Shown in pieces: positions 23,148-31,831 of a stretch of 39,969 bases of DNA (position 1 is its first letter; every line of letters begins with the position of its first letter). The DNA is from Nitrococcus mobilis. Lineage in GTDB: Bacteria > Pseudomonadota > Gammaproteobacteria > Nitrococcales > Nitrococcaceae. The stretch is taken from assembly GCA_024102725.1 (NCBI GenBank), contig JAGFJL010000164.1, positions 1-39,969 on the forward strand, given 5' to 3'. Under the pieces are notes generated by a model. It ran no database searches. It was given only the letters and a program-made list of their open reading frames with translations, and was not told the origin of the DNA. Made by a program: the position numbers and the translations under genes.

Positions 23148-24224
23148 TCAGTCGGCTCCAGTCGGTTCGATGAGCTCGAAGCATTCGGCTAGCACCGTCG
23201 TCGCATAGGCCCCCGGCGGTAACCGAAATCCGACTACCAGCTCGCCCACGGCCGGCCACCACCAGGCGAGCTCAACCACCCGCAGGCGCAGCGCCCGGCG
23301 CCGAGCACTGACTTTGCGCCGGATCAGCAACGCCGTCAGCTCAGGGATCTCGTCGAGCACGGCTTGCTCCAGCGTTTGAGCGGCGTCGGTTACCAAGGGC
23401 TCGCCCACCCCGGGCAGCGGGCCAGTGGGGTGGATCGTCTGCAACGCCAGACGCTGGGCGAGCCGCGCCGGTGTCTCGGCGGCGGCCGCAAAAACGCTGC
23501 CCCGGCCATCGAGGATCATCCAATCGCCGCTCAGAGCGCGGTCCCAGGTGCCGGTTTCCACCCGATGGTGAAGCACTCGATTGAAGCACTCCGCACGCAC
23601 CGCCGACAACAACAAGCCTTGGATATCGCGCCGGCGGATCGTTAACTCGCCGCGTTGCCAGGCAACTGCCTTGGCCACGTTCTCCCCGCCGCGGCCGAAG
23701 CGCTGACGGCCGAAATAGTTGGGCACGCCGCGATGAGCGATGCGCAGCAACCGCCGGTCCGCCGCGGCACGGGGCACGTCTATACCGCGCAGCCGAATGC
23801 AAAAACGGTTGCCGGCCAGGGCGCCGACCCGGAGCTTGCGGCTATGCCGGGCCGTACTCAGGATCTCGAGCCCTGGGGCGATTGCCCCCGGCGCCGGTAG
23901 GTCCCCATTGCCGGGCTGATGCACGCTCAACCACTGGGTGGTTACGGCGTTGCGGTCCTTGCGCCCGGCATGGCCGACGGCGCGGGGCGCTACGCCGAGA
24001 AAGCCGGCGAGCCGTTCGACCGCCTCGGCGGTGGTGAGATCGCGTTTGCGGATCTCGACGAGCAGGTGCTCGCCCCGCCCATCCGGTCGGACCCGCGGTA
24101 TTTCTGTGACCTGGAAATCCTCGGCAACGCTTTTGAGCCACGCGCGGCCGAGCGGTGGCCCGCAGGCCGGTAGTGGTTGGGTCAAAAGACCGTTCGTAGG
24201 CCGTTTATGCTCCACGCCAGTCAA
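23148..24224 (-). CDS. truD: tRNA pseudouridine(13) synthase TruD
   Basis: 358 residues. The signature TruD motif GHAGRKDRNAVTTQWLSV places the catalytic aspartate at Asp90; NYFGRQRFG (near residue 168) and FNRVLHHR are also typical of the family. The TRUD insertion domain lies in the middle. It converts U13 in tRNA-Glu to pseudouridine. The N-terminus up to about residue 16 is not conserved: family members usually begin just before LPACGPPLGRA, and the TTG start at 24224 is only the longest option. A GTG three codons later or a TTG about 12 codons later may be the true start. It is followed by a small ORF and then by the ThDP enzyme gene. In enterobacteria truD sits with ispF/surE, which are not seen here. 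Confidence 0.93.
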   Translation of the reverse strand: MTGVEHKRPTNGLLTQPLPACGPPLGRAWLKSVAEDFQVTEIPRVRPDGRGEHLLVEIRKRDLTTAEAVERLAGFLGVAPRAVGHAGRKDRNAVTTQWLSVHQPGNGDLPAPGAIAPGLEILSTARHSRKLRVGALAGNRFCIRLRGIDVPRAAADRRLLRIAHRGVPNYFGRQRFGRGGENVAKAVAWQRGELTIRRRDIQGLLLSAVRAECFNRVLHHRVETGTWDRALSGDWMILDGRGSVFAAAAETPARLAQRLALQTIHPTGPLPGVGEPLVTDAAQTLEQAVLDEIPELTALLIRRKVSARRRALRLRVVELAWWWPAVGELVVGFRLPPGAYATTVLAECFELIEPTGAD

Positions 24225-24364
24225 CCAAGTACGTACTCACAGCACACAGTCTCGCTCCGCCCAGTAAAGCCTATCGAGCATCTCGCCTTCCTCTACCCGC
24301 ATCGGCAACCGTGTCGCGCTCATAAGAGTAGAACAAGCAGTCGTGTCACCGGCCGCCATTTCAA

Positions 24365-24450
24365 TTAGAGCAACGCCAACCGGGCATTCACGTCGAGGTC
24401 GAATCGCCCATACGGGTTGACGCGCTCCCAGATAAGCGGCCTCAGAGCGG
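24365..24450 (-). mobile_element. Tn3-family transposase C-terminal remnant
   Basis: The minus-strand frame reads AALRPLIWERVNPYGRFDLD followed by VNARLALL and a stop at 24365-24367, resembling the conserved TnpA C-terminal tail of Tn3-type transposases (pattern LSP..WEHVN.yGrf.ld). The frame is cut by an in-frame TAG immediately upstream, with no open reading frame continuing into the rest of TnpA, so only the last 28 codons survive. No Tn3 inverted repeat was found within the next 140 bases. It is a fossil between truD and the reductase gene. Confidence 0.6.
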
Positions 24451-24465
24451 CCTAATCGCGCGATA

Positions 24466-25482
24466 TCAGTTTCCCCAGCCTTCCAGCACGATCTTTCCCT
24501 TGGTAGCGCCGGTTTCGACCAGTCGGTGCGCCTCGCGCATGTTGGCGGCATTGATCGGGGTGAATACCTGGTTGACGGTCGTGCGGATGCGCCCGGCGTC
24601 GACCTCCTCGGCCACCCAGCTCAGCAGTTTGTGCTGCTCGATCATATCCGGCGTCTGGTGCATGGCACGCGCGAACATGAACTCCCAGTGGAAGCTGGCC
24701 GCCTTTCTCTTCATGCCCTCCATCGGCATCGGCCGATCGGTATCGTCGATGGAAACGATGCCGCCTTGGGGCCGGATCAGCTCGACCGCCGTGTCCCAGT
24801 GGCGCATGTCGTTGAAGATCGCAATGTGATCGACATAGTGGAACCCGAGGGCACGCACTTGTTCAACCATGGGTTCGCGGTGATTGACAACATGGTCTGC
24901 GCCGAGCTCTTTGACCCAGCTTGTCGTCTCCGGGCGCGAGGCCGTGGCGATGACGACGAGCCCGGCCACCTTGGCAAGCTGAATGGCAATCGAGCCGACA
25001 CCACCTCCCGCCCCGATGATGAGCACCGACTGTCCTTTGTCGGCACCATCACGATCAATTCCGAGACGATCGAAGAAAGCCTCGTAGGCGGTGAGCGTTG
25101 TCAGCGGTAACGCTGCGGCTTCGGCAAAACCGAGGCTCTTCGGCTTGAATCCGACGATGCGCTCGTCCACCAGCTGAAATTCTGCATCGGAACCGGGCCG
25201 GGTGATATCGCCGGCATAATAGACCTCATCCCCCGGCCTGAAGAGCGTGACGTCCGGGCCGACAGCTTCGACAACCCCGCTGGCATCCCAACCAAGAACG
25301 CGGGGGGCCTCTTCCACCTTGTCTTTTGGCCTGCGGACCTTGGTATCGACCGGATTGATTGATACGGCCTTTACAGAGACCAGAAGGTCACGACCTGAAG
25401 CTGCAGGCTTGGGCAGGTCCACGTCAAGAAACGCTTTCGGGTTATCGACGGGAAGATAATGGGTGAGGGCGACTGCTTTCAT
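24466..25482 (-). CDS. Zinc-independent MDR-family NAD(P)H:quinone oxidoreductase/alcohol dehydrogenase-like protein
   Basis: 338 residues. GroES-like N-domain (1-125: MKAVALTHYLPVDNPKAF, with HxxxxG replaced by a DASGVVEAVG stretch) and a Rossmann domain with the NADPH-binding motif VLIIGAGGGVGSIAIQLAK near residues 148-166. The catalytic and structural zinc cysteines of true alcohol dehydrogenases are absent, placing it in the zinc-independent quinone-oxidoreductase/ZADH1 branch (family 'zinc-binding alcohol dehydrogenase' only by name). Likely reduces quinones or enones with NADPH. Start ATG 25482 has a strong AGGAGGTG six bases upstream. Monocistronic; intergenic DNA on both sides holds a mobile-element remnant and repeats. 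Confidence 0.92.
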   Translation of the reverse strand: MKAVALTHYLPVDNPKAFLDVDLPKPAASGRDLLVSVKAVSINPVDTKVRRPKDKVEEAPRVLGWDASGVVEAVGPDVTLFRPGDEVYYAGDITRPGSDAEFQLVDERIVGFKPKSLGFAEAAALPLTTLTAYEAFFDRLGIDRDGADKGQSVLIIGAGGGVGSIAIQLAKVAGLVVIATASRPETTSWVKELGADHVVNHREPMVEQVRALGFHYVDHIAIFNDMRHWDTAVELIRPQGGIVSIDDTDRPMPMEGMKRKAASFHWEFMFARAMHQTPDMIEQHKLLSWVAEEVDAGRIRTTVNQVFTPINAANMREAHRLVETGATKGKIVLEGWGN

Positions 25483-25824
25483 TGGTACACCTCCTGATCT
25501 TTGGTCGCCGCAGAGCGCTTTGCGTGGTTGACCCGCAATCCATTGGGGCGCAAGTTTGCCTGTATGATGAAGGTAATCGCCGGTTCGGCTCCGGTGATTC
25601 CGTAACTCACTAATTTACCAAAGGAATGGCACTCATCTTTACCGACTTGCAGCGGGCTGAGAGGGTTTCGTGGTGTTCGAGCTGAGGGCGTTTGCCGCAT
25701 GGACGCGGCAAGCGAGCCTCCAAGGATGGATTTACGGCGGCCCTCGGATCGAATATCGCGAAACCCGACCACTTAAGTAAGTGCCATTGATTTACCAAAG
25801 GGATTCCAGCTAGAGGTGGACGCT
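25483..25824. repeat. 342-base gap with REP-like sequence, hairpin and a 12-bp direct repeat
   Basis: No convincing gene. A hairpin AATCGCCGG-TTCGGCT-CCGGTGATT (25575-25599) has nine paired positions with one G-T wobble. A 12-base direct repeat ATTTACCAAAGG occurs at 25613-25624 and again at 25790-25801. Between them, about 25695-25745 (GCATGGACGCGGCAAGCGAG then CCTCCAAGGATGGATTTACG) resembles dispersed intergenic elements found in many gammaproteobacterial genomes; that likeness is from memory. The flavoprotein gene's ribosome binding site (AGAGGTGG) lies at the right end. Confidence 0.4.
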
Positions 25825-27249
25825 ATGGCTCGCAAGGTACGTTTGGCGATCATCGGCGCCGGCACCGCCGGCTTGACCGCGCTCAAGGAAGCCCAGCGCA
25901 TCACACCCGACGTGGTGCTCATCAACGACGGCCCTTATGGTACCACCTGCGCACGTGTGGGCTGCATGCCCTCCAAGGCCCTACTCGCTTCGGCCCATGC
26001 TTTTCACGGTCGCACTTTTCTCGCCGAGGCCGGCGTGCGCGGTACCGAGGCGCTCTCGGTGGACTTATCGGCCGTGCTCGAACGGGTGCGAAGCCTGCGC
26101 GATCGCTTCATCGCCGGCCCGATCCGGCTGGCCGAGTCGCTCGGCGAGCGCAGCCTGAGGGGGCGGCCCCGCTTTCTCGACCCACACACGCTGGAGCTCG
26201 GCGGTGAGCGGATCGAGGCGGAGGCGACGGTTATCGCCACCGGCAGCCGGCCCGTGCTGCCGGAGCCTTGGCGGAAGTTCGGGAATCGAGTGCTGAGCTC
26301 CGACGATATCTTCGAGCAGGAGGATCTGTTGCCGCGTGTGGCCGTCATCGGCCTCGGCGCCGTCGGCGCCGAGCTCGGCCAAGCCTTGGCGCAGCTCGGC
26401 TTGCAAGTGGCCGGTTTTACGCGCGCTGAAACCGTAGCCGGGCTGACCGATCCGCAGGTCTCGCAGGCGCTGATCCGCTGCCTGCGCGCGGACATGCAAG
26501 TCTTCACCGGGACCGAGGTACAGCTCGAGTCCGCGGACTGCAATGCGGTGCGTGTGCGCACCGGTGATCGGGCCGTGGAGGTGGATTGGGTGCTCGCCAG
26601 CCTCGGGCGCCGTCCCAACCTCGAGGGGCTCGGCCTCGAGAATCTCGACGTGGAACTCGATGAGCGGGGAATACCCGTATTCGACCTCGCAACGCGGCGC
26701 CTCGGCAACCATCCGATCTACATCGCCGGCGATGTCAACGGCGCGCGCCCGGTTCTGCACGAAGCCGCCGACGATGGCCGCATCGCCGCTTATTTTGCAC
26801 TGCATCCCGAGGCGCAATGTCTGACCCGCCGCACCGCACTCGGCATCGTCTTCACCGAGCCCAACGCCGCACGCGTGGGGCAGAGCTATGCAGCGCTCGA
26901 CCGCGAGCACATTGTCGTCGGCGAAGCCGATTTCTCCCGCCAAGGACGCGCGCTCATGGCCGGGCGCAATGCCGGGTGCCTGCGTGTCTACGCCGGCGTT
27001 TCGGACGCGCGGTTGCTCGGCGCGGAAATGGCCGCACCCGACGGCGAGCATTTGGCCCATCTGCTGGCTTGGGTCATACAGCAAGGCCTGACGATCGACG
27101 AGGTGCTGCAATTGCCCTTCTATCATCCGGTGGTGGAAGAAGGCCTGCGCTCGGCGCTGCAGGCGGCTCGGCGCGAACTCGGGCGGCACCGCAGAACCCC
27201 GGACTTGCCGTTATGCGAGGAACCGGCCGATTGGGCCTTGGGCAAATAA
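25825..27249 (+). CDS. Dihydrolipoamide dehydrogenase-like flavoprotein disulfide reductase
   Basis: 474 residues from ATG 25825, which is preceded by AGAGGTGG; a GTG nine bases earlier would add three residues. FAD motif GAGTAGLTALKEA near residue 11; redox-active cysteines Cys42 and Cys47 in TTCARVGCMPSKALLAS; NAD-binding GLGAVGAELGQALAQLG near residues 177-193; FAD-ribityl motif YIAGDVNG; and the C-terminal acid-base pair in FYHPVVEEGLRSAL. All catalytic residues are present. No pyruvate/2-oxoglutarate dehydrogenase E1/E2 gene or lipoyl protein is nearby, so it may serve another role (a stand-alone dihydrolipoamide dehydrogenase-like or mercuric reductase-like enzyme). Its GVVFTEP-type segment and lack of an N-terminal heavy-metal domain speak against MerA. 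Monocistronic. Confidence 0.9.
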   Translation: MARKVRLAIIGAGTAGLTALKEAQRITPDVVLINDGPYGTTCARVGCMPSKALLASAHAFHGRTFLAEAGVRGTEALSVDLSAVLERVRSLRDRFIAGPIRLAESLGERSLRGRPRFLDPHTLELGGERIEAEATVIATGSRPVLPEPWRKFGNRVLSSDDIFEQEDLLPRVAVIGLGAVGAELGQALAQLGLQVAGFTRAETVAGLTDPQVSQALIRCLRADMQVFTGTEVQLESADCNAVRVRTGDRAVEVDWVLASLGRRPNLEGLGLENLDVELDERGIPVFDLATRRLGNHPIYIAGDVNGARPVLHEAADDGRIAAYFALHPEAQCLTRRTALGIVFTEPNAARVGQSYAALDREHIVVGEADFSRQGRALMAGRNAGCLRVYAGVSDARLLGAEMAAPDGEHLAHLLAWVIQQGLTIDEVLQLPFYHPVVEEGLRSALQAARRELGRHRRTPDLPLCEEPADWALGK

Positions 27250-27367
27250 GCGCCGGACGAGAACGGCCGCTGGAGCAATGGGCGTGCCGCCGGCTCTGCG
27301 GCCGGCTTGGCAAGTGACACCCGCTGCTATACCCCGGTCACGAGGGCTGCACGAATATGCGCCCGCC

Positions 27368-28369
27368 TTAGCCTTGATCGAGAAAGACTGTGGGCAGCTC
27401 GCTCAACGAGCCGTTCCGGTGCAGCCGCCGAATCGCCTCACCCAGCAGCGGCGCTGTCGGCACCACCGTGACTCGATTCTGCAAGACCTCGGTATCCAGC
27501 CGGAAAGGCGGGACCGTGTCGGCCACGAACAGCCGCTCGAGCGGTGCCTGCGCTAACACACGACTGGCCGCCCCGGTGAAAAGACCATGCGTGGCCGCCG
27601 CATAGACCGCACTCGCTCCGGCCTCTCGGCAAGCCATGGTGGCTTTGACGAGCGTGCCGCCGGTGCTGATCAGATCATCGACGATCACGGCGATGCGACC
27701 CGAGACCTCGCCAACCAATGCCTCCCCCGAAACCACGTCGTCACTGCGCTTTTTCTCCAGGAACGCTATACCGGGTAAACGACCCCGCCGCTTCGCGAGC
27801 AGTTCCCGTAACCGTTCCGCGCGTTTGTAGCCGCCGGCGTCGGGTGAGACGACGACCACCTCGGAGTCACCAGCCTGGCGGCAGAGCGCGCGCACGAACA
27901 ACGCACCGGCTTCCAAGTGGACAACCGGCACTCGAAAAGCATTCTCGAAGGCGGCTATGTTATGCACGTCAACGGCCATCACCCGATCCACCCCCACGGC
28001 CTCCAGGAGCTGCGCGAGGTATCGGGTCGTAACGGGATCGCGTGATTTGGTGCGCCGATCCTTGCGAGCATAGGGCAGGTACGGCATGACCGCAGTCAAC
28101 GTGTTCGGCTGCGCGTCCTTGAGCGCCCCCAAAAAGAACAACAGCCGTACCAGCTTGTCGTTGACGCCCTCGCTCGCATCCTGGTAGAGGGAGTGCAGCA
28201 CGTAGACATCGCGTCCTCGAACACTCTCGAGCGGCCGACTCTTGTGCTCACCGTCCTCGAAGGCACGCTCCTCATGCCTCGCGAGTTCGCCTCCCAGATA
28301 AGCGGCGATCTGCTGACCGTACTCACGGGTCGCGCCCAACGCGAACAATGCCAGTTCGGCTCCGCTCAT
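27368..28369 (-). CDS. Divergent PRPP synthetase (ribose-phosphate diphosphokinase)
   Basis: 333 residues from ATG 28369 (GGAGG six bases upstream); a longer open frame upstream lacks homology and is rejected. The family's key parts are present: LTAVMPYLPYARKDRRTKSRDPVTTRYLA (ATP loop, 91-119), VDVHN at 133-137, KKRSDD near 206-211 (the flexible KRR loop), and the PRPP/ribose-phosphate loop VDDLISTGGTL at 230-240. Many positions differ from canonical Prs: DVHNIAAFENAF replaces DLHADQIQGFF and SPDAGGYKRAERL replaces SPDVGGVVRAR. It belongs to the divergent branch of short PRPP synthetases, so the organism probably has a canonical prs elsewhere (inference). It follows the AddA-like gene by 102 bases on the same strand; cotranscription is possible. 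Confidence 0.87.
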   Translation of the reverse strand: MSGAELALFALGATREYGQQIAAYLGGELARHEERAFEDGEHKSRPLESVRGRDVYVLHSLYQDASEGVNDKLVRLLFFLGALKDAQPNTLTAVMPYLPYARKDRRTKSRDPVTTRYLAQLLEAVGVDRVMAVDVHNIAAFENAFRVPVVHLEAGALFVRALCRQAGDSEVVVVSPDAGGYKRAERLRELLAKRRGRLPGIAFLEKKRSDDVVSGEALVGEVSGRIAVIVDDLISTGGTLVKATMACREAGASAVYAAATHGLFTGAASRVLAQAPLERLFVADTVPPFRLDTEVLQNRVTVVPTAPLLGEAIRRLHRNGSLSELPTVFLDQG

Positions 28370-28471
28370 GGATGCCTCCGGTAAAAGTGAGGGCCTTGCC
28401 TTCAGCATAGGCCGTCGGCGCATCTTCTCCACCACCGCGCGATCGGCCGTGCGGCCTGCAGCAAGCGGAGA

Positions 28472-31400
28472 TCAGGCCGCGGTGATCTCATCCACTTCGG
28501 CCAGGCTCATATACACGACCAACCCACGCTTGGCCTGTGTTGCGGCAAGATATGCGCGTACCTGCTCGCGGTAGAGCCGGCGCACGCGCTCGCTTGGAGC
28601 GATATCGCTTTTCCAATCGATCACCGCCTCGACGGTACCGTCAGTACCGAGTGCGAGTGCATCGGCGACTCCCGAGATCAGCGTTTCCGCTCGTGAAGCC
28701 TCAGCCGCTTTATAGCAATCGTAAATCGGTACTTCCGCCAGCAGCCGTGCCCGCAACGCCGCTACCGCAGGCAAGGCGAGGGTGCGCCGCACCAGCTCGG
28801 CAAGCTCGGCCGGTGAGTCGCTGACCGCCGGAGTTGCGCCCGGAGTCGGAGTAGGCGCCAACTGCGCCAGCAATTCAGCCGCGCGCGTTTGCAGCGCCTG
28901 TACGGTACCGCCCACTTCTTCCGTCAGCACCTCCTCCATGAGCTTGTGCAGTAGCGTTCCACGCAGCGCACCACCTTCAGCGGTACTCATCGCCTCCGCA
29001 GCCGGTTCGACGAACACACTGGATTCGTCCGCCACGCTCGACCCAGCGCCGGCCGGCTCATGCTCGCTGGGCCGGCGCCAAACGAGCTCTCGGCAGGCGG
29101 CCTGGATGCGCTGCGCCTCGCGCTGAAAACTCACTCGATCCTGGCCATTTATGACCTGCCCCGGGGCACGCTCCGGCGGCGCCGTACTCCAACCGCTGTC
29201 ATCGAGCGCCGGCAACTGATCGAGGCGCAGATCGAGTAGGCCGAACCAACCCGATTCGGCCTCGAGCGGCTGCGGCAACACCAGCAATTGCTCGGCCCGC
29301 GTGAAGGCCACATAAAGCAGCCGAACCTGCTCGTGCCGCTGCTCGGCCTTCTCCTCGTCGAGCGCCGTGACGTAACGCTCCGGGCGGAAAGCACCCAGAT
29401 AGTAGTGGATCCGCCGGCCCGAGCGATCGAGCAAAGGCCCGCCGGCGGCGCGGCCTTCGCTCACGGTATTGACGGGGATTACGATGGGCCATTCCAAACC
29501 TTTGGCGGAGTGCATGGTGATGAGGTGAACGGCGTGCTCCTGTGCGTCCGGGCGACCTTCCATACTCGCCTCGGCATCCTCCCAACGCGCGCGCATATCG
29601 GCGGCGAAGGCGAACAAGCCCCGCGCCGCATACGGTTTGCTCATCTCCAGGAATCGCTCGACGTTGGCCAGGGCGCGCTCCGCTCCGCCGGGGTGGCGGT
29701 GTAGCAGCAAAGGACGCACATGCAGCTCAGCAACGGCCTGCCCGAGCAGCGCAAACGGCGTCGTGACCAACGCCCGCGCCGCCAATGCCTGCAAGGTCTC
29801 GAGTGTCGTCCGGGCCAGCGTATCCGCCACGGCCGCCGGCTCGGTCCACAGCGTCAGCCGCGCCCGTCCGGCGCCATCCTCCGACGGCGGCAACCGATCG
29901 ACGATGTCGAGCAACGCCTCCTCGGTGAGCCCCACCAAAGGTCCGCGCAACAGTGCCCCGAGCGCCACGGTGTCGCGGGCATCGGCCAGCACACGGGTGA
30001 CGGCGATGAGATCCTGGATCTCCTGGCGGCGGAAAAACCCCTTGCCAGCCTGGCTGGCAACCGGGATTCCCCGCTCCTCGAGCGCCCGTTCGTAGCGCCA
30101 GAGTTCGGTTCCGGACGGCGCCAACAACGCAATATCACCCGCCCGGCAAGGGCGGGGCCGGCAGCCGGCGTGGATCGGGTAGCTGCCGATGAGCCGTCGG
30201 CACAGCTCCGCCACCCGCTGCGCCTCCGCCGCGCGGTATTCGCTCGGTCGGGGTTTGTCACCGGCGGCCTCCATTGCCACCGCCAGTCGAACCACGCGCG
30301 GAGCGTCATCCGGCGGAGTCCGGGTCGGGGCAAGCGGTTGGAAGCCAGGCTGGCCGGCGGCCGCAAGCGGCGCGGCAAAGCGCTCGTTCACCCATTCGAG
30401 TATCGGCCGCTGGGAGCGGAAATTGGCGGTTATCTCGAGGACACACTCGGGATCGGCGGCTCTGAGCCGCTCCCGGGCGGCGACGTAGGTAGCCACGTCA
30501 GCACCACGAAAGCGATAGATCGCCTGCTTGGGATCACCGACGCAAAAAAGCGCACCGGCCCGCAGCACGCGTTCTTGCCAGGGCGTCTCGAGCGTGCCCT
30601 CTCCACACAGTCGCCACAGGATCTCCACTTGCAGGGGGTCCGTATCCTGAAATTCGTCCACCAGAATGTATCGATAACGCGCGCTCAGGGCACAGCGCAC
30701 CGGTTCGTTGGCGGGATCGCGTAGCAAAGCGCACGCCGTTGCCAGCAGATCATCGAAGTCCAACAAGGCGGCATCGCGCTTGTAGGCTTGATAGCGCTCC
30801 AGCAAAGGGCGTAACGATTCGGCCAGCTGTTCGAATGCGCCGGTGGCGATTGCCCCCTGCAGCGCCGTGCAAGCCGCTCCGACCGCTTGATACAACGCTT
30901 CCCCTTCCCGCGAGAGTGCGCTGCCGGTGGCCTTGGACAGACCGCCTGTCGTCGCGGCGCTCTGCCACTTGCCTTGCCGGCCCCATTTCCGGAAGGTGAG
31001 CTTCTGCGTATGGGCGCTGCACCGCGGCGGAGCGAACGCCAAGGCCATTAGCACCGCCGGACTCGCGCCGTGTTGCAATGCGCGCCGATAGGCTTGCACC
31101 AGCGCGCGCAACTCGGCTACCAACTCCACCGTGGTCGGCTCGCTGCAGGGCTGTTCTTGTAGCCAGCTGGCCAAGGCGATAACCGCCTCGTGCAGTGACT
31201 CGAGCCGCTTGGTAGCATCTAGCGCCGCAACCGGGCCGGCGTTTCTGTTCCGCCGCAGAAAACGCGCGATCCGGTCGATTTCCGTGGCTGAATTCGCACC
31301 CGCTGTCTCAATGAAGGCGGCCAGCGGACCACCCGCCTCCGCCGCCTCGAGGCGCTCTCTTAGAAACGCCTCCAATAGATCTTGCCATGCCAACTCCGCC

Positions 31401-31831
31401 GCCGGGGCGTCCATGATCGCTGCCCCCGGGTCGATATCGGCCTCGACCGGATACGGGCGGATAAGCTGTTGGCAAAACCCGTGGATCGTGGTGGCGGTGA
31501 GCTCGGCGAGGCGCTCGCGGGCCGTCGCCAGCCGGGCCGCCTGAGCATCGCTCAGGCCATTGGGGAAAGCGGCTTGCAGCTCGGTTGGAATCTCGCCGCG
31601 CAAAGCCCGCTCGAGAAAACCGCGAATGCGGACCAACAACTGCCCGGCGGCCAGCTCCGTGAATGTGATCGCGGCGATCCGCCCCGGCTCGATGCCTTGC
31701 GCCAGCGAGTAAACGATGCGCCCGGCCATGAGCGCCGTCTTGCCGGAACCCGCTCCTGCCTCGACCAGCAAGGTGGAATCGATGGCGGTCAGCGCGCGAA
31801 ACCGCTGCCGGTGATCGATCAGCTCGCTCAT
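28472..31831 (-). CDS. UvrD-family helicase with C-terminal RecB-like nuclease (AddA-like)
   Basis: 1119 residues. Superfamily 1A motor: Walker A EAGAGSGKTALMA at 24-36, motif II ILVDEFQDTDPLQ at 389-401, motif III GDPKQAIYRFRGADV, and later LITMHSAKGLEWPIVIP, which is motif V, followed by LLYVAFTRAEQLLV (motif VI). The C-terminal PD-(D/E)xK nuclease has Asp1057 (ISGVADAL) followed by Asp1072 and Lys1074 (VIDWKSD). This is the layout of AddA/RecB: DNA end resection in double-strand break repair. ATG 31831 overlaps the stop of the AddB-like gene (ATGA), which picks this start over the upstream TTG. Gammaproteobacteria usually use RecBCD; an AddAB-like pair is the minority choice. Confidence 0.93.
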   Translation of the reverse strand: MSELIDHRQRFRALTAIDSTLLVEAGAGSGKTALMAGRIVYSLAQGIEPGRIAAITFTELAAGQLLVRIRGFLERALRGEIPTELQAAFPNGLSDAQAARLATARERLAELTATTIHGFCQQLIRPYPVEADIDPGAAIMDAPAAELAWQDLLEAFLRERLEAAEAGGPLAAFIETAGANSATEIDRIARFLRRNRNAGPVAALDATKRLESLHEAVIALASWLQEQPCSEPTTVELVAELRALVQAYRRALQHGASPAVLMALAFAPPRCSAHTQKLTFRKWGRQGKWQSAATTGGLSKATGSALSREGEALYQAVGAACTALQGAIATGAFEQLAESLRPLLERYQAYKRDAALLDFDDLLATACALLRDPANEPVRCALSARYRYILVDEFQDTDPLQVEILWRLCGEGTLETPWQERVLRAGALFCVGDPKQAIYRFRGADVATYVAARERLRAADPECVLEITANFRSQRPILEWVNERFAAPLAAAGQPGFQPLAPTRTPPDDAPRVVRLAVAMEAAGDKPRPSEYRAAEAQRVAELCRRLIGSYPIHAGCRPRPCRAGDIALLAPSGTELWRYERALEERGIPVASQAGKGFFRRQEIQDLIAVTRVLADARDTVALGALLRGPLVGLTEEALLDIVDRLPPSEDGAGRARLTLWTEPAAVADTLARTTLETLQALAARALVTTPFALLGQAVAELHVRPLLLHRHPGGAERALANVERFLEMSKPYAARGLFAFAADMRARWEDAEASMEGRPDAQEHAVHLITMHSAKGLEWPIVIPVNTVSEGRAAGGPLLDRSGRRIHYYLGAFRPERYVTALDEEKAEQRHEQVRLLYVAFTRAEQLLVLPQPLEAESGWFGLLDLRLDQLPALDDSGWSTAPPERAPGQVINGQDRVSFQREAQRIQAACRELVWRRPSEHEPAGAGSSVADESSVFVEPAAEAMSTAEGGALRGTLLHKLMEEVLTEEVGGTVQALQTRAAELLAQLAPTPTPGATPAVSDSPAELAELVRRTLALPAVAALRARLLAEVPIYDCYKAAEASRAETLISGVADALALGTDGTVEAVIDWKSDIAPSERVRRLYREQVRAYLAATQAKRGLVVYMSLAEVDEITAA

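Noticed and set aside
25479..25772. 97-codon minus-strand frame upstream of the reductase gene
   Set aside because: Low-complexity composition, covers the REP-like tract and hairpin, and its end overlaps the strong ribosome binding site of the reductase gene.
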